NCBI GenBank assembly: GCA_025457785.1
Contig: JALOTS010000113.1
Coordinates: forward strand, 1-7,058
DNA: 7,058 nucleotides
Direction of reading: 5' to 3'
Source: Pontiellaceae bacterium
GTDB taxonomy: Bacteria > Verrucomicrobiota > Kiritimatiellia > Kiritimatiellales > Tichowtungiaceae
Part shown: one piece after another, positions 1 to 4,888 of the stretch
How the letters are laid out: the number at the start of each line of letters is the position of its first letter
Position numbering within the stretch: position 1 is the first letter of the stretch
Made by a program: the position numbers and the translations under genes
Notes under the pieces: model-generated
The model's database searches: none
What the model was told of the DNA's origin: nothing
What the model saw: the letters and a program-made list of their open reading frames with translations, nothing else

Positions 1-186
1 GGCTGGAAGCGCTGTCCTACTTTTAAGATTCGCCAGACAACCATCGTCCGTTTTTCTGTTCAAAACCTCTTAACTAAGTGCCATTCGGGTCAGTCCTATA
101 AAACAATGTTTTTCCTTCATCTCTTCTACCCCGCACTGTTTTCAACCGTTGGAACTCTGTCCGTTTTTTCAGAAGAAGCTGCAATT
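1..186. other. Gene-poor left edge, downstream of folC
   Basis: No gene can be supported here. Two edge possibilities exist. On the plus strand, frame 3 reads LEALSYF and then a TAA at 24-26, which would suit the C-terminus of a gene entering from the left. On the minus strand, an ATG at 43-45 (complement) opens a frame reading MVVWRILKVGQRFQ to the edge, which would suit the start of a gene downstream of folC, but no good Shine-Dalgarno precedes it. Only one of these, if either, can be real. Several T runs (for example near 158-168) occur without a convincing hairpin, so I do not call a terminator for the folC transcript. A 16-codon minus-strand ORF after a purine-rich stretch around 120-130 looks like chance. 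Confidence 0.3.
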
Positions 187-1464
187 TCAGCGGAACAGGC
201 CAGCTTTTTTTAATTCTTCGGGAAGATACAATGAACCGGTAAAACAGACGAGCCGCTTTTTGCCGGCTTCGGCCCATTCGATTGCGGGCTGCGGGCTTTC
301 AACCGGCGTGATCTCCAGCCCGATCCGCCTGCCGTTTTCAACAATCGCCTCCGCTTTCATTGCGCGGTCGCCGGGCAGTGTAAGCGCCCAGGCTTTTCCG
401 GCAATCGGCTGAAGTGTTTTGAGGATTCCCTCAACATCCTTATCCTTCATAAAGCTGAAACAAAACCCGTTTTCAAACTTTGGGAAAATTTCTTCTAAGG
501 CCTGCAAAAGCGCGCCGGAACCGCTGACATTATGAGCGCCGTCATAGATCACCGGCGGTTTTTCCTGCAAAAGCTGAAACCGTCCGGGCCACTTAACCGA
601 CTCCAGACCGCGCTTCATTTGCAGACGGAAGCCCTGAAGGTCGGCCAGATCTTCGAGCGCGGCTACGGCAATGCCGCAATTTTCGATCTGAAATTTTCCG
701 GCGAGCGGCAGACGGACACCGGGGTATTCATGCCCGCTGGCCTCGATGTCAAGCAACTGGTCGTCGCGGCGACGTTCCAGACATTGGAAAAAGACCGCCT
801 CGTCGCTTCCAAGGATTGGAACTTTTTTCTCGGCGGCTTCTTTATAGACAATCGCTTCGGCTTCGACGGGCATCGGGCCGCAAATAACCGGCGCGCCGGA
901 TTTAATGATCCCGGCTTTTTCCCATGCGATTTTTTCAATCTCCGCACCCAGATAATCCGTGTGATCAATGTCGATCCGGGTGATGACAGAAAGAACCGGC
1001 TGAATCACGTTGGTCGCGTCCCAGCGTCCGCCCATGCCGGTTTCAATGACCGCATAATCCACCTTTTCGCGGTTAAAATATTCGAAGGCCATGGCGGTGG
1101 AAATTTCGAAAAAGGTCGGCGGGCGGATTGTAAGGCTCTGCGCGGCGGCCTCGACCTGTGCGATCAGCTTTTCCAGAACCGGATCAGGAATTTCGCGCCC
1201 GTTGATGCGGAAACGCTCGTTGAAGCGGAACAGATGCGGCGAGGTGTAAAGTCCGGTCTTAAAGCCGGAAGCCCGCAGAACCGACTCCATCATGGCGCAA
1301 ACCGAACCCTTTCCGTTGGTTCCGGCAACATGGACGCACTTCAGCCCTTCGTGCGGATTCCCCAGCTTTTCAAGCAGCGCGCGGGTGACATCGAGCCCCG
1401 GCTTGATCCCGTAAGCGGTGCGCGCAAACAGAGAGGCAACCGATTTTTCAAGGTCAAGGCTCAT
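187..1464 (-). CDS. folC: Bifunctional folylpolyglutamate synthase / dihydrofolate synthase
   Basis: This cytosolic Mur-ligase-family enzyme of folate metabolism adds glutamate to dihydropteroate and/or to reduced folates, using ATP. The 425-residue length is normal for the family. Seen in the sequence: the P-loop AGTNGKGS at residues 47-54; the TSPHL folate-loop segment near 74-78; the signature ETGMGGRWDATN at 141-152; and IDIDHTDYLG at 164-173. WEKAGIIK follows at 181-188, and its last lysine sits where the family carries a carbamylated lysine. YDGAHN at 307-312 opens the C-terminal domain, and TGSLYLPEEL lies near the end. The start at 1464 gives the usual short lead into the P-loop domain; its Shine-Dalgarno is weak. 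The gene lies 55 bp downstream of accD on the same strand, consistent with one transcript. Whether both synthase activities are present cannot be told from sequence. Confidence 0.96.
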   Translation of the reverse strand: MSLDLEKSVASLFARTAYGIKPGLDVTRALLEKLGNPHEGLKCVHVAGTNGKGSVCAMMESVLRASGFKTGLYTSPHLFRFNERFRINGREIPDPVLEKLIAQVEAAAQSLTIRPPTFFEISTAMAFEYFNREKVDYAVIETGMGGRWDATNVIQPVLSVITRIDIDHTDYLGAEIEKIAWEKAGIIKSGAPVICGPMPVEAEAIVYKEAAEKKVPILGSDEAVFFQCLERRRDDQLLDIEASGHEYPGVRLPLAGKFQIENCGIAVAALEDLADLQGFRLQMKRGLESVKWPGRFQLLQEKPPVIYDGAHNVSGSGALLQALEEIFPKFENGFCFSFMKDKDVEGILKTLQPIAGKAWALTLPGDRAMKAEAIVENGRRIGLEITPVESPQPAIEWAEAGKKRLVCFTGSLYLPEELKKAGLFR

Positions 1465-1519
1465 ATTAATTATCCGTCCGGCACTCTCAGTTTAAGCAAT
1501 AAATCATACGCAGCGGGCA

Positions 1520-2365
1520 TCACGGGTTGCTCATATAATCGAGAACCAGTGCCAGACGGGCCTTGAGCTGAGGGCGCGGAACAACCATATCGATCAATCC
1601 GTGTTTTTCGAGAAACTCGGCGCGCTGAAAGCCTGCGGGAAGATTCTGCTGCGTCGTTTCCTTGATCACACGCGGACCGGCGAAGCCGATCAGTGCGCCG
1701 GGTTCGGCAATGATCACATCACCCAATGTGGCGAAACTGGCCATCACCCCCGCCATGGTCGGATGCGTCAGAACCGGAATATAGGACAACCCTGCTTTCG
1801 CATGCCGTGCGAGCGCGGCGCTGGTTTTTGCCATCTGCATGAGGCTGAAAAGTCCTTCGTACATACGGGCCCCGCCGGAGGCGCAAATCAGAATACACGG
1901 ACGTTTTTCCGCAGTACACCGCTCAATCAACCGGGTGATTTTTTCACCGACGACACTGCCCATACTGGCGCCGAGGAAGGAAAAATCCATCACGCCGAGA
2001 CCGATATCGCGCCCGTTCAGCCTGGCGGCGCCGCAGGTCACGGCATCCTTGAATCCGGTTTTCTTCTGGTTCACTTCCAGCTTGGCAATGTAGGATTCCT
2101 GCCCGGTGAACTCAAGCGGGTCAACCGAGGTCATTCCGGCATCCCATTCGACAAACGTTCCCTCATCCGCAATCAAATCAATCCGTTTCTGCCGTCCCAT
2201 TGAAAAGTGATGACCGCATTTTGAACAGACACCCAGACTGGCCTCAAGTTCTTTAGCGTAAAGGATTTCGCCGCAGCCGGGACATTTTTCCCAAAGGCCG
2301 TCCGGGACATCCCGTTTGCGCATCGAACCGATTGAAAGCTTTCTTTTCCCGAATCGTAACCCCAT
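1520..2365 (-). CDS. accD: Acetyl-CoA carboxylase carboxyltransferase subunit beta
   Basis: This is the beta half of the carboxyltransferase that moves CO2 from carboxybiotin to acetyl-CoA, the committed step of fatty-acid synthesis. It works in the cytosol with AccA, which is not in this window. It has 281 residues, the usual size. The N-terminal zinc ribbon is intact: C28 and C31 (CPGC), then C47 and C50 (CSKC). The crotonase-fold core shows DFSFLGASMGSVVGEK at 127-142, CASGGARMYEG at 161-171 and SLMQMAKTSAAL at 174-185. ALIGFAGPRVIKET follows at 224-237 and GFQRAEFL at 245-252. One variation is LTHPTMAGV at 199-207, where E. coli AccD has TDPTTGGV. The start is fixed by AAGGAG five to six bases upstream. 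The gene sits between comF and folC, all on the minus strand. Confidence 0.97.
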   Translation of the reverse strand: MGLRFGKRKLSIGSMRKRDVPDGLWEKCPGCGEILYAKELEASLGVCSKCGHHFSMGRQKRIDLIADEGTFVEWDAGMTSVDPLEFTGQESYIAKLEVNQKKTGFKDAVTCGAARLNGRDIGLGVMDFSFLGASMGSVVGEKITRLIERCTAEKRPCILICASGGARMYEGLFSLMQMAKTSAALARHAKAGLSYIPVLTHPTMAGVMASFATLGDVIIAEPGALIGFAGPRVIKETTQQNLPAGFQRAEFLEKHGLIDMVVPRPQLKARLALVLDYMSNP

Positions 2366-2370
2366 AAAAT

Positions 2371-2376
2371 CTCCTT
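2371..2376 (-). promoter_or_regulatory. accD ribosome binding site
   Basis: On the minus strand AAGGAG is followed by ATTTT and the ATG at 2365, giving near-ideal spacing. This decides the accD start. It lies just downstream, in transcript direction, of the dyad repeat in the comF-accD gap. Confidence 0.8.
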
Positions 2377-2398
2377 AAGTAATGAAACCATGAAACCC

Positions 2399-2453
2399 TG
2401 GAACGATGGAATGGATAGAGGACGAATAGCTTCTCCCACCATCCAATGTTCCA
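2399..2453. repeat. Imperfect inverted repeat of TGGAA/TTCCA units between comF and accD
   Basis: The left arm (2399-2420) begins TGGAAC and ends GAG. The right arm (2433-2453) is its approximate reverse complement, CTC to GTTCCA, across a 12-base spacer (2421-2432). Aligning the left arm with the reverse complement of the right gives about 16 matches in 22, in blocks TGGAAC, TGGA, TGG and GAG. Weaker symmetry continues outward: TGAAACC-like units run on the left (about 2381-2398) and TATTCCA/ACTCCA units on the right (to about 2469). The element fills most of the 113-bp gap between comF and accD and would fold as a long hairpin in the comF-accD RNA, ending shortly before the accD Shine-Dalgarno. 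No T tract follows, so it is not a normal intrinsic terminator. It resembles a dispersed intergenic palindrome (REP- or MITE-like), but only one copy is in the window. Confidence 0.6.
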
Positions 2454-2478
2454 ATACTCCAGTATTCCAAGGTTGTTC

Positions 2479-3174
2479 TTATCCTCTCGCCACTGTAATC
2501 ACATGCACCGACACCGCCCCGCTCTTCTTGAGAACACGGGCACAGGCATCCACCGTTGCCCCGGTCGTCATCACATCGTCCACCAGCAGAATCCGCCGTC
2601 CGGCAGGCCGGGCAAACAGCCCAACTCTAAAAGCGCCGCCTACGTTAGCGGCACGTTGCGATGCTGTCAAACCCGTTTGGCTGACCGTCGGACGAACCCG
2701 GCGGAGAATTCCCTCCCGAAAAGGCACCTTCAACCGGCGGGCCAGCCCGGCCCCAAGCAGTGCGGACTGGTTGAAACCCCGCTCGCGCCGCCGCGTTGGA
2801 AACAGGGGAACCGACGTAACCCAATCGAACTCGATATTGGAATATTCCGCCCGAACACAGGCCAGAAGCAGTTCCGTCAAATCCGGAACCACCCAAATCG
2901 AATGGTTGTACTTCAGAGCCCGGATCGCCTGACCCGCCGCGCCTTCATACCGGACAGCCGAGCGGGCGCGATCAAACGACGGGGTTTCGCGGGCACAGGC
3001 AAAACAGGTATAATCATGCTGGATGTCACCCGCGACCGGATCGCCGCAAATGTCACAAAACGGCGGTTCCACCCGGGGTGTATCGGAAAGGCAGTCCCAG
3101 CAAATATGCCGAAGCGGCTCCGGTGAAACCGCGCCGCACTGAATGCAATTCCGGGGGTAAAAAAAATCCAGCAT
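2479..3174 (-). CDS. comF: ComF family phosphoribosyltransferase-like protein
   Basis: This 231-residue ComF/GntX-type protein is the usual length. The N-terminus starts MLDFFYPRNCIQCG and carries zinc-ribbon cysteines C10, C13, C25 and C28, then a second set C40, C43, C57 and C60. The C-terminal half is a PRT domain: FPTRRRERGFNQS at 125-137, QTGLTASQRAANVGGAF at 166-182, and the PRPP-binding loop ILLVDDVMTTGAT at 195-207. In naturally competent bacteria ComF helps bring transforming DNA into the cytosol, but many non-competent species carry homologues of unknown role, and no other competence gene is visible here. The ATG at 3174 suits the family N-terminus, although its Shine-Dalgarno is poor. 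An in-frame TAA 18 bases upstream rules out a longer in-frame start. An eight-T run lies in codons 3-6. The gene is probably co-transcribed with accD. Confidence 0.93.
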   Translation of the reverse strand: MLDFFYPRNCIQCGAVSPEPLRHICWDCLSDTPRVEPPFCDICGDPVAGDIQHDYTCFACARETPSFDRARSAVRYEGAAGQAIRALKYNHSIWVVPDLTELLLACVRAEYSNIEFDWVTSVPLFPTRRRERGFNQSALLGAGLARRLKVPFREGILRRVRPTVSQTGLTASQRAANVGGAFRVGLFARPAGRRILLVDDVMTTGATVDACARVLKKSGAVSVHVITVARG

Positions 3175-3277
3175 TTGCGAACAATGAGTTTAATTCCGGG
3201 AACACGGAAGATAAAAAAGAAAATCTTTCATTGCTCTGCCACATTGAGGATTGCGTTTCAAATGTGTTATGAGACAC
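3053..3277 (-). CDS. Possible small ORF with strong RBS, overlapping the start of comF
   Basis: This is a 74-codon frame beginning at a GTG (3275-3277). A perfect AAGGAGG (complement of 3284-3290) sits six bases upstream of the start codon. The product, starting MSHNTFETQSSMWQSNERF, resembles no family I recognise. It overlaps the first ~122 bases of comF in another frame, and its second half is probably just a shadow of comF. Its start region also overlaps the proposed ssrA promoter on the opposite strand. Possible readings are a translated leader peptide coupled to comF, a chance Shine-Dalgarno, or an N-terminal extension joined to comF by a shift at the eight-T run (3161-3168). The last would need skipping or loss of one base. 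The normal-looking comF N-terminus argues against a required frameshift. Confidence 0.25.
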   Translation of the reverse strand: MSHNTFETQSSMWQSNERFSFLSSVFPELNSLFANAGFFLPPELHSVRRGFTGAASAYLLGLPFRYTPGGTAVL

Positions 3278-3280
3278 TAT
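3251..3280 (+). promoter_or_regulatory. Possible ssrA promoter
   Basis: TTGCGT (3251-3256) and CACTAT (3275-3280) are 18 bases apart. Each matches the sigma-70 consensus at only three of six positions, although their position is right: transcription would begin roughly ten bases before the mature tmRNA 5' end at 3298, leaving a short leader for RNase P to remove. Other weak -10-like matches (TGTTAT, 3265-3270) are nearby, so the exact elements are uncertain. Confidence 0.25.
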
Positions 3281-3297
3281 GAACCTCCTTGTTAAAC

Positions 3298-3654
3298 GGG
3301 GGCGACTGGTTTCGACGCTTAAGTTGAAGCTTCAGTGGCGTGTCGAGGTTGGTCTCTTGGCCTCGTAAAAAAGAGTCCAAAACATTAAATGCTGACGAAA
3401 GTTACGCACTCGCGGCCTAAATAAAGGCCCGACGTCTTCCCTCCGACACCTGCTGAGAGGATGAAGACGACGACAGCAGGATAGTCCCGATGCCGGGCAG
3501 CCGGACGGAGGGGCGAAATCCAACAGGCTGCTGGCGTTCGTGATGGCCCCGTCTGCCGACAGTCACGAAGGCGAGACCCTAAAGGCGGACTACACACGTA
3601 GAAGCTGTTGTGACGCTTGGGCGGACGGGGGTTCGATTCCCCCCGCCTCCACCA
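3298..3654 (+). ncRNA. ssrA: Transfer-messenger RNA (tmRNA, one-piece)
   Basis: This RNA, with SmpB, rescues ribosomes stalled on broken mRNAs, acting first as a tRNA-Ala and then as an mRNA for a degradation tag. The 5' end GGGGGCG (3298-3304) pairs with CGCCTCC (3644-3650) as a 7-bp acceptor stem with one G-U, followed by A and an encoded CCA (3652-3654). The T arm is GGGGG-TTCGATT-CCCCC (3627-3643). The conserved 5' stretch CGACTGGTTTCGACG lies at 3303-3317. A pseudoknot is clear: CGTCTTC (3433-3439) pairs with GAAGACG (3463-3469), and CCTGCTG (3449-3455) pairs with CAGCAGG (3474-3480). More stems are GCAGCC (3497-3502) with GGCTGC (3526-3531), and TTCGTGA (3537-3543) with TCACGAA (3563-3569). 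The 357-base length is typical. The gene is divergent from comF and convergent with kamA. Confidence 0.97.
3391..3420 (+). other. tmRNA tag-peptide reading frame (ADESYALAA-stop)
   Basis: The frame ending in the hallmark YALAA reads GCT GAC GAA AGT TAC GCA CTC GCG GCC TAA. GCT is the likely resume codon. It lies at nucleotide 94 of the RNA (90 in E. coli) and is preceded by TTAAAT, which keeps the U and A at the -5 and -4 positions known to set the frame in E. coli. With the alanine carried by the tmRNA itself, the full tag would be AADESYALAA. Its LAA end is the ClpXP-type degron. The TAA sits at the edge of a small hairpin, GGCCT (3414-3418) with AGGCC (3425-3429), as in other tmRNAs where the tag stop lies in helix 5. 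Confidence 0.8.
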
Positions 3655-3657
3655 CTG

Positions 3658-3663
3658 TTTTTT
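3658..3663 (+). terminator. T tract after ssrA, possible terminator
   Basis: Six T residues follow the tmRNA 3' end by three bases. The GC-rich T arm and acceptor stem could act as the upstream hairpin, although about 14 bases separate the T-stem from the T run, so this is not a canonical intrinsic terminator. A small CCC-TGC-GGG hairpin (3664-3672) and GGTT/AACC (3682-3685 with 3691-3694) follow without T runs. Confidence 0.3.
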
Positions 3664-3706
3664 CCCTGCGGGCTCTTTCCCGGTTGCCGGAACCAATGAA
3701 ACCGCC

Positions 3707-3723
3707 GTAAGCGGATGGCTTAC
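3707..3723. repeat. Perfect 6-bp stem-loop in the ssrA-kamA gap
   Basis: GTAAGC (3707-3712) and GCTTAC (3718-3723) are perfect reverse complements around the loop GGATG. Neither strand shows a T tract right after it. It could help end kamA transcripts on the minus strand. On the plus strand its loop and first right-arm base form GGATGG, a Shine-Dalgarno-like stretch seven bases before the ATG at 3726. Confidence 0.45.
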
Positions 3724-3725
3724 CC

Positions 3726-3827
3726 ATGAAGAGCTTCAACATTACAAAAAACGCCGCCGCGCTCAGCCGCACAATTGAAGAGATGAACCAGATTGACGCA
3801 ACGATTCCGCAGGGACCGATTCAATAA
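3726..3827 (+). CDS. Possible 33-residue protein between ssrA and kamA
   Basis: This is a short ATG-to-TAA frame. The product starts MKSFNITKNAAALSRTIEE and ends DATIPQGPIQ, with a likely amphipathic helix over residues 9-22. About 20 of its 32 third codon positions are G or C, much like the surrounding genes. GGATGG seven bases upstream is only a fair ribosome binding site and lies in the loop region of a 6-bp hairpin. Its TAA (3825-3827) lies just past the kamA stop (3821-3823, complement), so the two frames converge with a 7-bp overlap. I recognise no family. It may be a genuine small protein, the remnant of a larger gene, or chance. It is too short to judge by composition alone. Confidence 0.35.
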   Translation: MKSFNITKNAAALSRTIEEMNQIDATIPQGPIQ

Positions 3828-4798
3828 GTGATGCTCTCCAAGACAGCGGGACCGCCTTTCTCCGGATCAGGGTAACGGTATTCCCTGCCCTCGTAGTTTT
3901 TAAGGACGATTTCGTCTCCGTCGCGGCAGAGAGGCGAGTCGGGCAGCAGAGTGATTTTCCCGCCGCCGCCGGGTGCGTCGATGCAGTAGTGCGGCAGCGC
4001 AAGGCCGCTTACCCTGCCCTGCAGTTCGCGCAGGATTTGAAGCCCTTTTTCAACCGGCGTGCGAAAACCGGACGACCCGAAAACGGGATCACACTGGAAA
4101 AGGTAATAGGGTTTAACCCGCCGTTCAAGCAGTCCGTAGAAAAGTTCGGCCAGCGTTTCGGCATCGTCGTTAATCCCTTTGAGAAGAACGGTTTGACTGA
4201 CCATTGGAACGCCCGCGTCGGCGAGCGTGCCGCAGGCGCGGGTTGTTTCGCCGGTGAGTTCCGCCGGATGAATGAAATGAAGCTGAAGCCAAATTCGGTA
4301 TTTGGACAGAATTGCGGCCAGTTCCGGTGTGACACGCGACGGGAGCACGGCAGGAACCTTGGAGCCGAGACGGACGGTACGGATATGCCGGATTTTCCGA
4401 ACACTGGAAAACAACTCGCTGAGATCCGTATCGGAAAGCATAAACGGATCGCCGCCGGAAATGAGAACATCCCGAATTTCGCTGTGCATTTCCAGATAAC
4501 GGAAAACGTCGGCGGAAGGTTTCCGGTCACTGGAACCGACAAGGCGTCCGCGTGTGCAATAGCGGCAGTAAACGGCGCAACGAAGCGTGGCGAACAAAAG
4601 AACTTTATCAGGATAGGTATGAACCAGTCCGGGAACAGGGCAATGTGCCTCTTCGCCGAGAGGGTCGGCCAGTTCGCCGGGCGCGGGAACACAATCGCCG
4701 GACGGTACAACCGTCCGGCGCAAGGGATGGTCCGGTCCGAGCGAATCGAGCAAAGCCTGATAATACGGAGTAATTTGGACGTGAGCGGATTTTAACAT
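3821..4798 (-). CDS. KamA-family radical SAM protein, probable lysine 2,3-aminomutase
   Basis: This 325-residue enzyme belongs to the SAM- and PLP-dependent 2,3-aminomutases. The [4Fe-4S] cluster motif is C74-x3-C78-x2-C81 (CAVYCRYCTRG), followed by SGGDPFMLSD at 114-123. YYLFQCDPVFGSSGFRTP lies at 231-248 and IDAPGGGGKI at 273-282, with K281 as the PLP lysine. Against clostridial lysine 2,3-aminomutase, R83 matches the substrate-carboxylate arginine R134, and D237 and D274 match the lysine-amine aspartates D293 and D330; the spacing to K281 is identical. This favours lysine as substrate over glutamate and differs from EpmB, which lacks the DAPGGGGK block. It is about 90 residues shorter than the clostridial enzyme, at both ends, and lacks the zinc cysteines. 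The Shine-Dalgarno is weak. The gene is divergent from glgP; no efp, epmA or ablB gene is in view, so its cellular role is open. Confidence 0.88.
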   Translation of the reverse strand: MLKSAHVQITPYYQALLDSLGPDHPLRRTVVPSGDCVPAPGELADPLGEEAHCPVPGLVHTYPDKVLLFATLRCAVYCRYCTRGRLVGSSDRKPSADVFRYLEMHSEIRDVLISGGDPFMLSDTDLSELFSSVRKIRHIRTVRLGSKVPAVLPSRVTPELAAILSKYRIWLQLHFIHPAELTGETTRACGTLADAGVPMVSQTVLLKGINDDAETLAELFYGLLERRVKPYYLFQCDPVFGSSGFRTPVEKGLQILRELQGRVSGLALPHYCIDAPGGGGKITLLPDSPLCRDGDEIVLKNYEGREYRYPDPEKGGPAVLESITY

Positions 4799-4817
4799 AA
4801 TGGACAGGATATTTAAA

Positions 4818-4847
4818 TTGCAGGGCCGGTTCCATTCAAATTATACT
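4818..4847 (+). promoter_or_regulatory. Probable glgP promoter
   Basis: TATACT (4842-4847) matches the -10 consensus at five of six positions. TTGCAG (4818-4823), 18 bases upstream, gives a partial -35. The predicted start near 4854 leaves a leader of about 35 bases before the glgP ATG. Confidence 0.5.
4840..4845 (-). promoter_or_regulatory. Possible kamA -10 element
   Basis: Read on the minus strand this is a perfect TATAAT, sharing four bases with the plus-strand -10. No good -35 is found 15-18 bases upstream (around 4861-4868). Transcription would start near 4833, about 35 bases before the kamA ATG at 4798. Confidence 0.4.
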
Positions 4848-4888
4848 CCGGCGGATTTTGAGACAGTTTTTAAACAGGAAATAATAAA

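Noticed and set aside
532..1566. 344-codon plus-strand ORF opposite folC
   Set aside because: It is the shadow of folC, which has every family motif. The plus-strand product has no recognisable domain.
1601..2203. 200-codon plus-strand ORF opposite accD
   Set aside because: It is the antisense shadow of accD and has no family motifs.
2399..2453. Intrinsic terminator between comF and accD
   Set aside because: The inverted repeat is long and imperfect, and neither strand has a T tract after the right arm.
3374..3393. tmRNA resume codon directly after AGTC (CAA at 3378)
   Set aside because: That frame reads QNIKC and then stops, and does not reach the LAA end. The GCT at 3391 fits both position and upstream bases.
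3590..3772. Minus-strand ORF with VEAGGIEPPSA-like and related WWRRGESNPRPP frames across ssrA
   Set aside because: These are the well-known spurious proteins predicted antisense to the tmRNA or tRNA 3' end; the RNA gene explains the sequence fully.
3644..3827. Genomic island integrated at the 3' end of ssrA
   Set aside because: No integrase, no second copy of the ssrA 3' end and no compositional change are seen before kamA; at most a small remnant could be present.
3821..4798. EpmB assignment (EF-P lysine aminomutase of the E. coli type)
   Set aside because: The protein carries the DAPGGGGK block and QCD aspartate of KamA-type enzymes, which E. coli EpmB lacks, and no efp or epmA gene is nearby. 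A role in EF-P modification is still not excluded.
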